This document shows positions 47,708 through 57,213 of a stretch of DNA of 64,000 nucleotides, in pieces (position 1 is the stretch's first letter; every line of letters starts with the position of its first letter). The notes below the pieces were generated by a model. That model was given only the letters and a program-made list of their open reading frames with translations, did not search any database and was not told the origin of the DNA. The stretch is from Desulfobulbaceae bacterium BRH_c16a (lineage in GTDB: Bacteria; Desulfobacterota; Desulfobulbia; Desulfobulbales; Desulfocapsaceae): contig LADS01000061.1 of the NCBI GenBank assembly GCA_000961725.1, positions 236,119-300,118 on the forward strand, written 5' to 3'. A program made the translations under genes and the position numbers.

Positions 47708-47769
47708 TTTTGGACGGCCATAGCCTATGATAACACACTGCAACATCAGCTTACCCAGAACCCCTGAGA

Positions 47770-50025
47770 TCATGCCTTGGCGATCAGCCGTCGCAGGTCC
47801 TCGCTGTCGGGCTTGACGAGGGCTCTGACCCGTTCGGCGTTGACCTGGGCTACGATGATGTGGCCAACCTCGGTCTGAATGTTTCCATAGATATTCAGTT
47901 CCCGGATACCCGCGGCCAAATACTGGTTATCTTCGGTCGGGCTGACATAATGCACTGAGACGGCCTTGTAGCGGTGGATGAGGAAAAGGGTGTTCAAGGT
48001 CATCAACCGCTTCTGGCGAGTTTCCTGGCTGAAAGTATTCTGATCACGGATCGACAGAATGTTATTGAAGCGACGGTCCTGCAGGACGGCGAAGATGATG
48101 TTGGCCACCTTGGTGTCCTTGCCGTTGACGATCGAGAGTTCCAGGAGGTCGGAGCCGGCGATGTGTGGTCTGAGGGTGACGCGCAGCTTGGCGGTCAGGT
48201 TGTAGTGGGCGGACCACAGCTCGATCCACTCCTCGAGGCGACGCGGCGGAACCTCGGTTTCGACCAGGTGCTGGAACTGGGTGGAGCCTTTGCCCATCGC
48301 CTTGGTTGTGGCCGTCCCGCCGGTTGCGGCGAGAAGCCCGGCATCCGAGCGCGGTCCGCCGACATGGGTCTGCGGTGTCCGGTAAGGTGAGTCGATCAGG
48401 CGCAGCTTGCGCTGCAGGCGGGCCAGGGCAAGCATGCCGTCGTCCTTGAGGGCCGTGGCGAACTCTTCACCGGCAAGGCCGTCGACCTGATGACCGCCAT
48501 AGGTGATGAAGTTGAAAACATAGCCGAGTTTGCCCAGTTCTTCGGGAAAACGACGCATCTCCTCCTCGCTCATGCCGGTTGTATCCCAGTTGAACGATGG
48601 CGACAGATTATAGGCCAGCATTTTGCCGGGATAGACGGCGTGGATCGACTCGGCGAAGATCCTGGCTTCATGCAGATTGGCTGTCTTGGTCTCCATCCAC
48701 AGGATATCGGCAAAGGGTGCCGCGGCGAGCGATTTGGCGATGGCATAATCGATGCCGCCCTGGATCTGATAGTACCCTTCCGGCGTGCGGGCGGTGTCGC
48801 AGTTCCACATGATATTGAACCCCATCGAGCGGGCTTTGTCCCTGGCTTCGACAAAGGAGGCGGTTTCGACGAAGGTGAACCACTCATCGATGGTCATCGG
48901 CAGTTCGGCGCCTTCATCGACGTGAAAGGTCATGACGTCGGCGACGGCCTGTCCGTAGGTTTTGAGGCCGGCCTCCATTTGCCAGAGTTCAAGCAGCCGT
49001 GTCGATGCGCGGTCCAGAGCTTTGTTGATGTCGGCCGGAGAGCGACCGGCCATCCCCTTGATCGCGGCATCGATCTCCCTTGTCAGACCTGTCCGGTCGA
49101 GCCAGCGGTCGGCTTCGGCGTAGAGGTCGTCGGAGATTCGGTACATCAGATGTCCGTTGATCTCCTTGATGCCCTGAGCGAAGAACCGGCGCATGATCGC
49201 CAGGAACGCCGTTTTGTAATTGGGGAAGCCGGTGTTGGTCGCTCCCAGGATGAAACGCTGGTCGCGCTCGTCGCCCCTGCCGTCGAGGTAGGTGGCCGCC
49301 TCGGCATCGGTCCTCGCGACGATGATCCCCGGCACCTGCATGATATCGAGCTGCAGGCGGGCGGCATTGAGCCGTTTGATCTGCTCGTCCACCTGGACCA
49401 GTACTTTGCCGGCCTGGTGTCCGCATTTTTTCACACCCGGCTTCTGATCCTCGATATGGTAGCCCGGGACTCCGGCTTCGACGAAACGGCGGATAAGATT
49501 GCGGACGTGGGCATCGCCGCCATGGCCGGTGTCGGCATCGGCGATGATGAACGGCCGATAGTCGATTTCAGGGATCTCCGCTCGCTGGGTTTCCGTCATC
49601 TGCAGTCGCTGGTAGTGCTGGTTTTTGTCCGCAGCAAGGAGGGCCCTGACCAGCGGGGCAGCCTCCTCTGGCACCTGGCTCAGGGGGTAGCTTGCCAGAT
49701 CGGGGCCGGGATCCTCGGTTATAGAGCCCTTGGCCGAGGTCGCCCAGCCGCCGAGGTAGATACCCTCGATACCGATACGCTTGATGGTGACGGCCTGGCC
49801 GGGAGAATAGGGGCCAAAAGTTGTTATCGACCTGCCGGCGGCAAACAGTTCGCGCAGGCGCGCATGAAAGGCCGCCGCGGTATCGCGGGCGACAGTGTAC
49901 TCTATGTCGATCGTGCCGCGCTGTTCGACCACCTGCGCCGGCGTATGCAGACGGAGAATGTCGGCAAAGCGCTGGTCGGCGAACCATTGCTGCATATTTT
50001 CGAGCTCTTCCCTGTAGTTTTTCAT
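47770..50025 (-). CDS. aceA: Isocitrate lyase, long form
   Basis: Isocitrate lyase splits isocitrate to glyoxylate and succinate. The 751-aa protein carries the catalytic KKCGH signature (near 200, followed by Gln), FIIADADTGHGG, IIVARTDAEAAT and FNWDTTGM motifs. It belongs to the long isocitrate lyases (about 750 aa) rather than the E. coli size (434 aa). I chose ATG 50025, with GGAGGAAACG directly upstream, over the GTG at 50037. It starts 13 bases after malate synthase, making an aceBA operon. Confidence 0.95.
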   Translation of the reverse strand: MKNYREELENMQQWFADQRFADILRLHTPAQVVEQRGTIDIEYTVARDTAAAFHARLRELFAAGRSITTFGPYSPGQAVTIKRIGIEGIYLGGWATSAKGSITEDPGPDLASYPLSQVPEEAAPLVRALLAADKNQHYQRLQMTETQRAEIPEIDYRPFIIADADTGHGGDAHVRNLIRRFVEAGVPGYHIEDQKPGVKKCGHQAGKVLVQVDEQIKRLNAARLQLDIMQVPGIIVARTDAEAATYLDGRGDERDQRFILGATNTGFPNYKTAFLAIMRRFFAQGIKEINGHLMYRISDDLYAEADRWLDRTGLTREIDAAIKGMAGRSPADINKALDRASTRLLELWQMEAGLKTYGQAVADVMTFHVDEGAELPMTIDEWFTFVETASFVEARDKARSMGFNIMWNCDTARTPEGYYQIQGGIDYAIAKSLAAAPFADILWMETKTANLHEARIFAESIHAVYPGKMLAYNLSPSFNWDTTGMSEEEMRRFPEELGKLGYVFNFITYGGHQVDGLAGEEFATALKDDGMLALARLQRKLRLIDSPYRTPQTHVGGPRSDAGLLAATGGTATTKAMGKGSTQFQHLVETEVPPRRLEEWIELWSAHYNLTAKLRVTLRPHIAGSDLLELSIVNGKDTKVANIIFAVLQDRRFNNILSIRDQNTFSQETRQKRLMTLNTLFLIHRYKAVSVHYVSPTEDNQYLAAGIRELNIYGNIQTEVGHIIVAQVNAERVRALVKPDSEDLRRLIAKA

Positions 50026-50038
50026 CGTTTCCTCCACA

Positions 50039-51961
50039 TTATTGGTAGCGGCCTTCGGCCGGTTTGAAGTCGAGATTCTCGGTGATGCGCATGCCTTCGT
50101 TGTTGAAGGCGTCCATATATATGCCGATACGATGCCGGGCCGTAGCCGGATCGTAGTTGTTCAGGTTGATGTTGAGCAGATCGATATACCAGGGGGCCTT
50201 GACCGGACCCTGGACATAGGCATCTACGATTGCCCGGGCAATGGGCAGGGTGGTGTCCTTTGAGTTGTCGTGGACATCGCGGTTGCCGGCGGCGAGAAGC
50301 TTGGCGTACTCCTCTTCCAGCAATCGGTTGAAGATTTCTTCCGTAAACGCCTCGCCCGATCTCAGGCCGGTTTCCGGATCGTCTTCGGTGAGAACCGCTC
50401 CCTTGTGGACCCACTCCCAGAGGATGGAGAGCCGGATCTCGCCTGTCGCCATGTCTTCCATAAGGTAGAGGACGTCGTCGTTGCCGAAAAAATCGGCGGG
50501 CTTGAGCGCCGCCGCCTGAAAACCCTGGCCGAAAGCGTTGCCGTACTGCAGCGCCACGCTCAGCAGGTTGCGGGCGCCGCGGACTGTTCGCGGGGCCGGC
50601 TCGAGCCGGGTCAGTTCCACTGCGTCCCGGGCGGTATAGGTGAGCGGCGGAAAGCTCCGGCCAAGCTGATTATCCTGGCCCGCTTCTTCCCAGACCGGCC
50701 TGATGATGTGGACCATCTTCCAGTGGGCGATCCATTTGCCGCTGGCCCCCTCCCGCTGTTCACGGACAGCGCCGGCCCTGGCTTTTTCCATGCCGCCGGC
50801 GACTCCCTCTCTGGAGCCGACCGGGATGTTCGGTTCCATGCCGCCTTGCCAGAGGGCGAAATTGCCATGAACATCGGCAGTGTTGACGGCACGCCGCACC
50901 CGATCCTCGTAGTGGCGCATGTAGCCATAGGTCATGACGATCGACTCGATGTTCGGATGGATGAAACCCGGATCCCAGCAGCAGGCGTCGGCGACGCTGT
51001 TGATATAATCCCAGCGGCCGGTGTTGAAGCCGACGAAATGTCGGCCGAGGGCGGCACGGATCTCCATCAGCTGGAAAGTCGCCTCGAGCTGTTCCACCAG
51101 GACGTAGACCTTGATGGTGCCAGGCCCGAGGTCCAGGTGCTCTTCAAGGGCGTTCAGCAGCCTGTTCCAGAAGGCGGCCTCCTCGGCGGTCTGAATCTTG
51201 GGCAGATAGAGGACGATCGAAGCATGGTCGGCAAGCAGCGCCCGGTAATTGCCCGCCACATAGAGCGTCGTGTCGACGATCGAGGCGGAGAGCGCCCGGT
51301 CGCCCACGCGAATGTGGCGGTCATCGAGGTGCAGTCCGCGGGGGCGGAAGATCCTGGTGGTGAAATCGAGCTGGCTGCGCCAGTCGGCGATGATCTCCCG
51401 GCCGAGGAAACCCCTGGCCCAGCCGTTCATTTCTCCGGCGACCTCACCTGCAACCCGTAAGAAGAGGGGGTCGCGGGCGAAGGCCAGCTTCAGGCTGCGC
51501 TGGTTTTCGAGCGACATGGTCCCGACCTGGCCAAGGGCATCTTCCCCGTCGAACATCCAGCCGTCGGCCCCGGAGAGCAGGGCGTGGGCGACGTTCCGCA
51601 GACTGGAAGCGATCGGGGCTCGAGGTTTGGCGGCCGGGCCTGTGCCCTGCAGCCACTGGCGCTGCAGATCATGGGGGATCTCCGAGCCGGCGAACTTGCC
51701 GTCGCGGGCATCCTGAACCCGGATATCCGTCCCCCGGATAATCGCTTCGGGCTTGAGGAAGCCGAGCGGTAATTTGTCGCGGCTCCGGTCTTGGCGACGC
51801 CGGATCCGCTCATTCATCAACTGCTTTTGCCCGGCGTCGAAATGTGCCATGGACGTCAGTGCGGCAAGGACTGCAGGAGTATAAACATCTGAATATTGCT
51901 GTGCCAGGTTGAATCTTATCTGCAGATCGGCGCCTGAAGAATGGGTATGGGTATTGCTCAT
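50039..51961 (-). CDS. aceB: Malate synthase
   Basis: Malate synthase joins glyoxylate and acetyl-CoA to malate. The 640-aa protein has IRVQDARDGKFAGSEIPHDLQRQWLQG near the start, the LVEQLEATFQLMEIRAALGRHFVGFNTGRWDYI core (metal ligands Glu and Asp) and LYLMEDMATGEIRLSILWEWVHKGAV with the catalytic Asp region. Its length lies between AceB (about 530) and GlcB (about 720). The ATG at 51961 has GAGGAGG seven bases upstream. First gene of the aceBA operon. Confidence 0.93.
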   Translation of the reverse strand: MSNTHTHSSGADLQIRFNLAQQYSDVYTPAVLAALTSMAHFDAGQKQLMNERIRRRQDRSRDKLPLGFLKPEAIIRGTDIRVQDARDGKFAGSEIPHDLQRQWLQGTGPAAKPRAPIASSLRNVAHALLSGADGWMFDGEDALGQVGTMSLENQRSLKLAFARDPLFLRVAGEVAGEMNGWARGFLGREIIADWRSQLDFTTRIFRPRGLHLDDRHIRVGDRALSASIVDTTLYVAGNYRALLADHASIVLYLPKIQTAEEAAFWNRLLNALEEHLDLGPGTIKVYVLVEQLEATFQLMEIRAALGRHFVGFNTGRWDYINSVADACCWDPGFIHPNIESIVMTYGYMRHYEDRVRRAVNTADVHGNFALWQGGMEPNIPVGSREGVAGGMEKARAGAVREQREGASGKWIAHWKMVHIIRPVWEEAGQDNQLGRSFPPLTYTARDAVELTRLEPAPRTVRGARNLLSVALQYGNAFGQGFQAAALKPADFFGNDDVLYLMEDMATGEIRLSILWEWVHKGAVLTEDDPETGLRSGEAFTEEIFNRLLEEEYAKLLAAGNRDVHDNSKDTTLPIARAIVDAYVQGPVKAPWYIDLLNINLNNYDPATARHRIGIYMDAFNNEGMRITENLDFKPAEGRYQ

Positions 51962-52246
51962 CTGAGCCCTCCTCAAGGTGAAACAGCATTCGGCAGCGGG
52001 TTGATCGTATCTTGAAAGAAGTTTTACTTAAAGGAAACATGAATAATAATTAAACATGAAGAGCTGTTGTTTCAAGAGGATGTCAGGATAATCCCGGGCA
52101 ATGCATGATGAAAAGCTGGAGATGACTGAGCGCAGGACTCCGCCACCATCGACTCGGCCGAATCTCGATCGAGTCGATGATCAGCTGCGTTTGGTCAGGC
52201 CTGGAGAAATGAGCAGGTGACTTTCCGGCAGTCAGTACTCTGGGTA

Positions 52247-53341
52247 CTATTCTCTCTTGAACTTTGTCTCAAGCTGGGCCATGACACTTTTATAACCTTT
52301 GTTATACTCGAGCTCATGCGGAATAAGGGTGGCGGGATGAATGAAGCCCTGGGCCCTCATCATCTCCGATTTCTCGACGGCCAGCCGTCGGAAATAATCC
52401 CAGTCGCTTGTTTCGAACGCGTCTACCGATTGGCCCAGCTTGCCGCCCGTCATGCTGAACAGGCTGACCGAGACTATGGGGATACAGTAGTTGGCGGTTG
52501 AGGAGGTGTTTCTCTTCACCGGCATGAGAGGCATGTGGTGGCTCCCTCTGGTGTTGCCCGCCACGAAGTGGCAGTATTTGAACATCGCGCAGGCCTCTTC
52601 GGTTGCGGGGAAGTTTTTTTGCAGACGGATCAAGGCTGCCGGGTCGTCTTTGCCGACATAGGTCCCGGCAATATTGTTCAGCCGGTCGGTGGTCGCAGTC
52701 AGAATCGGCTCGCCGTCCCTGGTCCGGATCGATTCCACGACATATCGGCCCGGATACATCAGCGCCGCGGCTATGACAAAGATCTCTTCCGGAGTGTGAA
52801 GGGAAGCAGTCTTGCCGGTCTGCACATCCATGATTCTGAACTCGACCCCTTTGGTCAATGTGGGGTTGAGCAGTAAACCGGTATTCGCCGCCGGATCGCA
52901 GAATAAACGATAAAAAGGATGATTGAAGGCGCCCGGTTCGGTCTTGTCGGCCGTTATGAGGGCGACGGCCTCCGCCGGCCGCTCTTCGATTTCCATCTCG
53001 GCCACACCGGGCCCCATTCCTCTTACGTTCCCGGAAAATGCGGTGCTGAGAAGATCCTGACCGGCTCCATACATGCCTTCCGCCTTGGCAGTTTCCGTAG
53101 CCTGCATGAAGGCATCGAAGGCCAGCTTATGGATGATTTCATTGCCGACTCCATGGGTGTGGGTCATGAGAATATGGATATCATCCCCGGTATAGCCGAT
53201 ATAACGATCGATCAATAACCCGGAAGAAATCCCGCGTTCTTCAATGACCGTACCGACCACCTGCAACATCCTGCTGCTTGGACGAGTATGTCCGCCAATC
53301 GACCCGACATCCGCTTTGATTGCTGTTATGGTGATTTTCAT
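52247..53341 (-). CDS. fbp: Bifunctional fructose-1,6-bisphosphate aldolase/phosphatase (FBPA/P, class V)
   Basis: This enzyme condenses triose phosphates and dephosphorylates the product to fructose 6-phosphate, making gluconeogenesis one-way. The 364-aa protein shows the class V signature: MKITITAIKADVGSIGGHTRPS, DDIHILMTHTHG, ADKTEPGAFNHPFYRLFCDP, a metal-binding centre and NTSSTANYCIPIVSVS. The ATG at 53341 follows GGAGGGAGC. Such enzymes are typical of archaea and deep-branching or anaerobic bacteria. It lies 285 bases upstream of aceB on the same strand. Confidence 0.95.
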   Translation of the reverse strand: MKITITAIKADVGSIGGHTRPSSRMLQVVGTVIEERGISSGLLIDRYIGYTGDDIHILMTHTHGVGNEIIHKLAFDAFMQATETAKAEGMYGAGQDLLSTAFSGNVRGMGPGVAEMEIEERPAEAVALITADKTEPGAFNHPFYRLFCDPAANTGLLLNPTLTKGVEFRIMDVQTGKTASLHTPEEIFVIAAALMYPGRYVVESIRTRDGEPILTATTDRLNNIAGTYVGKDDPAALIRLQKNFPATEEACAMFKYCHFVAGNTRGSHHMPLMPVKRNTSSTANYCIPIVSVSLFSMTGGKLGQSVDAFETSDWDYFRRLAVEKSEMMRAQGFIHPATLIPHELEYNKGYKSVMAQLETKFKRE

Positions 53342-53795
53342 GTGCTCCCTCCAGATATTGCGTGGTTTTTTATGCACTTAGAAGGCTTAAATTGTGATCG
53401 CATATGCCGGTATATGGCTTCTCATTCCCCTCGGTTCGAATTCGCTGAGAGAGCCTCATTGTGACAGTGCGATTCAATTTTAAGGTGCGTAAAAACGTTA
53501 GGTTTGTCAAGCCGCTGTCGATGAATATGCGAAAGGTTCACCGGGAAGATCCGACCTTGAACAAACTGCCGGAAGGATAATACCCCGGCTGGACTCTAGC
53601 TAATTTTTACATTCTGTCTTACCTATTTCCTAATAAGGCTCATTGGAAATGGCACTTTCCGCCAGGATGCAGAACATATCAGAACACATCAGCATTCAAC
53701 CCGGGCGACAGGCGACAGATCAGCCTTGTTCGCAATTCCCCCCACTCTGGGAGAAACGTCCATGACCCCTGCAACCCCCCGGGAATACAGTAACT
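53342..53795. other. Intergenic region, fbp to sensor kinase
   Basis: About 450 bases between divergent genes. No coding signal. TGGCAC at 53649 recalls a sigma54 -24 element but lacks a matching -12, so I do not annotate it. Promoters for both genes must lie here. Confidence 0.4.
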
Positions 53796-55307
53796 GTGAA
53801 CAGTGAACAACTTTTAGCGGACCGGGTCCGCAAATTGTACGACCATGCCCTCTTCGGTGTGACTGCAACATTTGTCAACGGATCTATCCTTGCCTTTGTC
53901 TTATGGGGGCAGGTACAGGCACCCGAGTTGAGGGCGTGGCTGGCAGGCGTATTCCTCGTATGTATCATTCGTCTTTCGATTACAATCAGTTACCGCAGGG
54001 CTGCCCCGTCCTCTCTCGATGCGCCCAAATGGAAAAACCGCTTTTTGGCTTCGCTCTTTCTTTCCGGCGTGCTGTGGGGCACCCCGGCCATATTTCTTTT
54101 TCCGTCATCTTCCATCGGGCATCAGGTTTTTATCGCGTTTGTCACCGGCGGGATGGTGGCCGGTGCGGTCGGCTCATTTACTCCGGTCTTGTCTGCATTC
54201 TTTCTCTTCAGCGTGCCCGCCTTGCTGCCGATCGTGATCCGTTTTTCCCTGATCGACAGCGAAATCCACATGTCGATGGCTTTCATGACCCTGCTCTTTT
54301 TTCTGATCATGTCGCTGACGGCCTTGCGTACTCATAAAGACTACCTGCGGTTGTTGGCCTTGCGATATGAAAACCGCGAACTGGTGGATGAACTGCAGCA
54401 GGAGATTATTCAGCGCAAACAGGCCGAGCAGGACCTGCGGCAGAAGAACCAGCAGATCGAAATGATCGTGGAGGTACGCACCGCGGAACTGGAAAAGGCC
54501 GTGGCGCAGCTTCGTGACGAAGTTGCGGCACGCAAACTGGTTGAAGAGCAGCTTCAGATTCTCAATGAAGAACTGGAACAAAGAGTTGAGCGGCGGACCC
54601 GCGAGCTTCAGGAAACCCAATTGCACTATCTGCATACCGAAAAGCTCTCGGCAATCGGCAAGTTGTCCGCCTCCATCGCCCATGAATTCAATAATCCGCT
54701 GCAGAGCGTCATGACCATACTGAAGGGCATGAAAAAGACAGCGGCACTGGAGGAGGATGACGGCGAGATGCTCGACCTGGCCATTGGCGAAAGTGAAAGG
54801 ATGAAAAATTTGATCCGCAGTCTGCATGAATTCAACCGGCCGTCGCCGGGCAAGAAAGTAGCGATGGATGTGCATAAGTCCATTAACTCCCTGCTGCTGC
54901 TGAGCAAGAGCGATTTCATGCGGAAACGGATAGTCACGGTACTCATTTTTGCCGAAAAGCTGCCGCAGATCCTGGCGATTCCGGACCAGATCAAACAGCT
55001 CCTGATAAACCTGCTGGCCAACGCAGCGGACGCCTGCCCCGACGGCGGGCAGATAACTATCAGTACGTGGCAGGAAGAAAAAAGAGTGGCCGTGGCCATT
55101 CAGGACAACGGTATCGGTATAGAGCCTGAAAAAATGGGTCTGATCTTTCAGCCGTTCTACACGACGAAGCCGGCGGTCAAAGGCACAGGCCTGGGGTTAT
55201 CGGTCTGCCACGGTATCGTCCAACAGCATCAGGGAGAGATTCGTGTTGAGAGCCAGCCGGGAAAAGGCACAACCTTCACCGTCCTGCTGCCTGTCAATGG
55301 AGAATGA
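53796..55307 (+). CDS. Multi-membrane-span sensor histidine kinase
   Basis: A 503-aa kinase. The N-terminal third (about 15-170) has roughly six membrane helices with short loops, like MASE-type integral sensors. A coiled coil (185-275) follows, then HisKA with His near 296 (ASIAHEFNNPLQSVM), and HATPase (LANAADACPDGG, DNGIGIEPEKMGLIFQPFYTTK, GTGLGLSVCHG). GTG start at 53796. The kinase half closely resembles that of the gene at 58986-60563, including long identical DNA stretches. No response regulator adjoins. The ligand is unknown. Confidence 0.85.
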   Translation: MNSEQLLADRVRKLYDHALFGVTATFVNGSILAFVLWGQVQAPELRAWLAGVFLVCIIRLSITISYRRAAPSSLDAPKWKNRFLASLFLSGVLWGTPAIFLFPSSSIGHQVFIAFVTGGMVAGAVGSFTPVLSAFFLFSVPALLPIVIRFSLIDSEIHMSMAFMTLLFFLIMSLTALRTHKDYLRLLALRYENRELVDELQQEIIQRKQAEQDLRQKNQQIEMIVEVRTAELEKAVAQLRDEVAARKLVEEQLQILNEELEQRVERRTRELQETQLHYLHTEKLSAIGKLSASIAHEFNNPLQSVMTILKGMKKTAALEEDDGEMLDLAIGESERMKNLIRSLHEFNRPSPGKKVAMDVHKSINSLLLLSKSDFMRKRIVTVLIFAEKLPQILAIPDQIKQLLINLLANAADACPDGGQITISTWQEEKRVAVAIQDNGIGIEPEKMGLIFQPFYTTKPAVKGTGLGLSVCHGIVQQHQGEIRVESQPGKGTTFTVLLPVNGE

Positions 55308-55343
55308 GAGTCAACTTGTAAAATCTTGTTTGAGATATAAACT

Positions 55344-56183
55344 ATGCCGACCGCAATCAAAATGTTTGGCATCCTTGTTCTTATCTATGGAGGGCTTTTA
55401 CTGATGTTGGTGAGCTGCCAGCGAAAAATGATCTATTTCCCGAGCTATGGCTCGGAAGAGCGTCTGCTGAAAGAGGCGCACGGCAAAGGACTGTCGGCCT
55501 GGAGGAATGCGGACCGCGAACTTATCGGCTGGAAGGCATCCCCACCGGAAAATGGCAGCGGCGGGAATGCGGTCGTGGTTTTTCACGGCAATGCCGGGCA
55601 TGCCTTGCACCGCGACTATTTTGTCGATGGGTTTCTGGCTTTGGACGATACAACGCCCTGGACCATACATGTCTTTGAATACCCCGGCTATGGCGCAAGA
55701 CAGGGCGAACCTTCGGAAGAACGGTTCAAGACAAGCGCAGGCGAGGCGGTGGCAAGTCTTTTCAGCGAGAACTATGACCGGCTGTTTCTGGTGGGCGAGT
55801 CTCTCGGCACCGGTGTGGCCACCCACCTGGCGGCCCGATTTCCCGAACGTGTCGACGGCCTCCTGCTGATTACCCCTTTCACCAGTCTTGTCGATGTCGG
55901 CAGGACGTATTATCCCTTTCTTCCGGTCGGAATGCTTCTGCAGGAACGCTACGATAATCTCGTACCGCTCGAAGGTTACGGCGGGCCGGTGGCATTTCTC
56001 ATCGCCGGAGCCGATGAAATTATCCCTGCCTCCCTCGGTCGCCAACTGTACGAAGCCTATTCGGGTCCCAAGCGGATCTGGGTCCAGGAAGGCCGCGGCC
56101 ATAACACCCTCGATTACCATCCACGGGCGAACTGGTGGAAGGAAGTGGTGGGTTTTCTCCACAATCCGGGCAAGGAACGGTGA
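55344..56183 (+). CDS. Membrane-anchored alpha/beta hydrolase
   Basis: A 279-aa protein with an N-terminal hydrophobic anchor (about 5-25) ending in LVSC, which could be a lipobox, so a lipoprotein is possible. Alpha/beta-hydrolase features: VVFHGNAGHA oxyanion region, nucleophile GESLG (near 152), acid in GADEIIPAS and His in GRGHNTLDYH. Resembles BEM46/YfhR-type hydrolases. It follows the kinase by 36 bases and precedes another hydrolase, so the three may be one operon. Substrate unknown. Confidence 0.85.
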   Translation: MPTAIKMFGILVLIYGGLLLMLVSCQRKMIYFPSYGSEERLLKEAHGKGLSAWRNADRELIGWKASPPENGSGGNAVVVFHGNAGHALHRDYFVDGFLALDDTTPWTIHVFEYPGYGARQGEPSEERFKTSAGEAVASLFSENYDRLFLVGESLGTGVATHLAARFPERVDGLLLITPFTSLVDVGRTYYPFLPVGMLLQERYDNLVPLEGYGGPVAFLIAGADEIIPASLGRQLYEAYSGPKRIWVQEGRGHNTLDYHPRANWWKEVVGFLHNPGKER

Positions 56184-56190
56184 GCCTGTG

Positions 56191-57144
56191 ATGCAAATGA
56201 CTGCCCCCATTGTGCAACTCATCGACCGCGTTGTGATCCGGATGGCCCGGTTGCACCTGGAGAAGCGGATTGAAGGGACAAGCCTCCCGGCGAAGACGTC
56301 GGCGCTTCCTGCGGAGTCCGATTTTTTTGGTGCCGAGGTTGGGCCGCCCTGGAGTATGGATTTTTCAGGATCGCATGACTTTTCCTGCGACTCGCCAATG
56401 CAGGGGGTGGCCCCTGAATGCCGCCGTATTCACGGCAAATTCTATCGCTGCGGCGAGCACTGGCGGAAGCGGCCTGTGGTAATCATGCTGCACGGCTGGA
56501 ATGGGGAAAACTGCTACAGGTTCCTGTTTCCGTTGCTTGCTCAACTCTGCCGTCGAAGCGGGATCAGCCTGCTCTCCTTTCAGCTTCCGTGCCACGGCCG
56601 GCGGCGGGCATCCTTCGGGCCCGGTAACGATTATATTTCTCCGGATTTGTCTGCCATGGTTATGTCGACCCGTCAGGCCATCGCCGATGCGCAGGCCCTG
56701 ATCGGATGGCTGAAGCAGGAGGGCTGCGGTCCGATCGGTATCTGGGGGATTTCGCTCGGGGCCTGGCTGGCGGGATTGCTCGCCTGCAATGATGACAGGT
56801 TGTCGTTTGCGGTGTTGATGACGCCTATCGTCCGCATGGGCTGTGCAATAGAAGAACTTGAATTCTGCGCCCCTATTCGGCGGAGTCTCGCCGGCGGGGA
56901 GGTGCCTTTCCGAGGATTGGATCTCACCGGTCATCGTCTGCTGCTGGACCGGCAAAACCTGCTGCTGGTGGAAGGGCGCCACGACCTATTCGCTCCTCGG
57001 CCATTGGTGGAGGAACTCTGGGAGGCATGGGGGCGTCCTCCGATCGAGCGATTTCACCATGGCCATATAAGCATGATGTTTTCCCTGCAGGCCATGGTGC
57101 GGGTGCTTCGGTTTGTCCGGGATCGGGCATTAAAGAATAATTGA
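56191..57144 (+). CDS. Alpha/beta hydrolase
   Basis: A 317-aa protein with LHGWNGENCYRF oxyanion region, nucleophile GISLGAW (near 187), acid in VEGRHDLFAP and terminal His in HHGHISM. There is no signal peptide. The ATG at 56191 (and another two codons later) lies just after the previous gene's stop, so it is translationally linked. Domain content is complete. The substrate cannot be told from sequence; the family includes esterases and peptidases. Confidence 0.82.
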   Translation: MQMTAPIVQLIDRVVIRMARLHLEKRIEGTSLPAKTSALPAESDFFGAEVGPPWSMDFSGSHDFSCDSPMQGVAPECRRIHGKFYRCGEHWRKRPVVIMLHGWNGENCYRFLFPLLAQLCRRSGISLLSFQLPCHGRRRASFGPGNDYISPDLSAMVMSTRQAIADAQALIGWLKQEGCGPIGIWGISLGAWLAGLLACNDDRLSFAVLMTPIVRMGCAIEELEFCAPIRRSLAGGEVPFRGLDLTGHRLLLDRQNLLLVEGRHDLFAPRPLVEELWEAWGRPPIERFHHGHISMMFSLQAMVRVLRFVRDRALKNN

Positions 57145-57213
57145 GGGAGCGACAGCCGCCGTTCTCAGGTTTCATCTCGATTCGCCCTCCTCAATTTGCG
57201 AGTGTCCTCCCAG

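Larger units (their letters stand above)
47163..47769. other. Gene-poor stretch between zinc-ribbon and isocitrate lyase genes
   Basis: About 600 bases with no intact gene. It contains an orphan PEP-CTERM-like tail (47386-47484, minus), the hairpin next to it (GCCTGCCGATG/CATCGACAGGC, 47332-47358), a perfect 16-bp palindrome CATCCCCCGGGGGATG (47561-47576) and a 10-bp stem hairpin (47683-47707). Confidence 0.55.

Noticed and set aside
48490..50067. Long open frame (525 codons) on the + strand
   Set aside because: Antisense to isocitrate lyase, GC-rich codon-position artefact.
50270..51460. Long open frame (396 codons) on the + strand
   Set aside because: Antisense to malate synthase; no motif of its own.
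53645..53670. TGGCAC resembling a sigma54 -24 element
   Set aside because: The required GC of a -12 element at the right spacing is missing.
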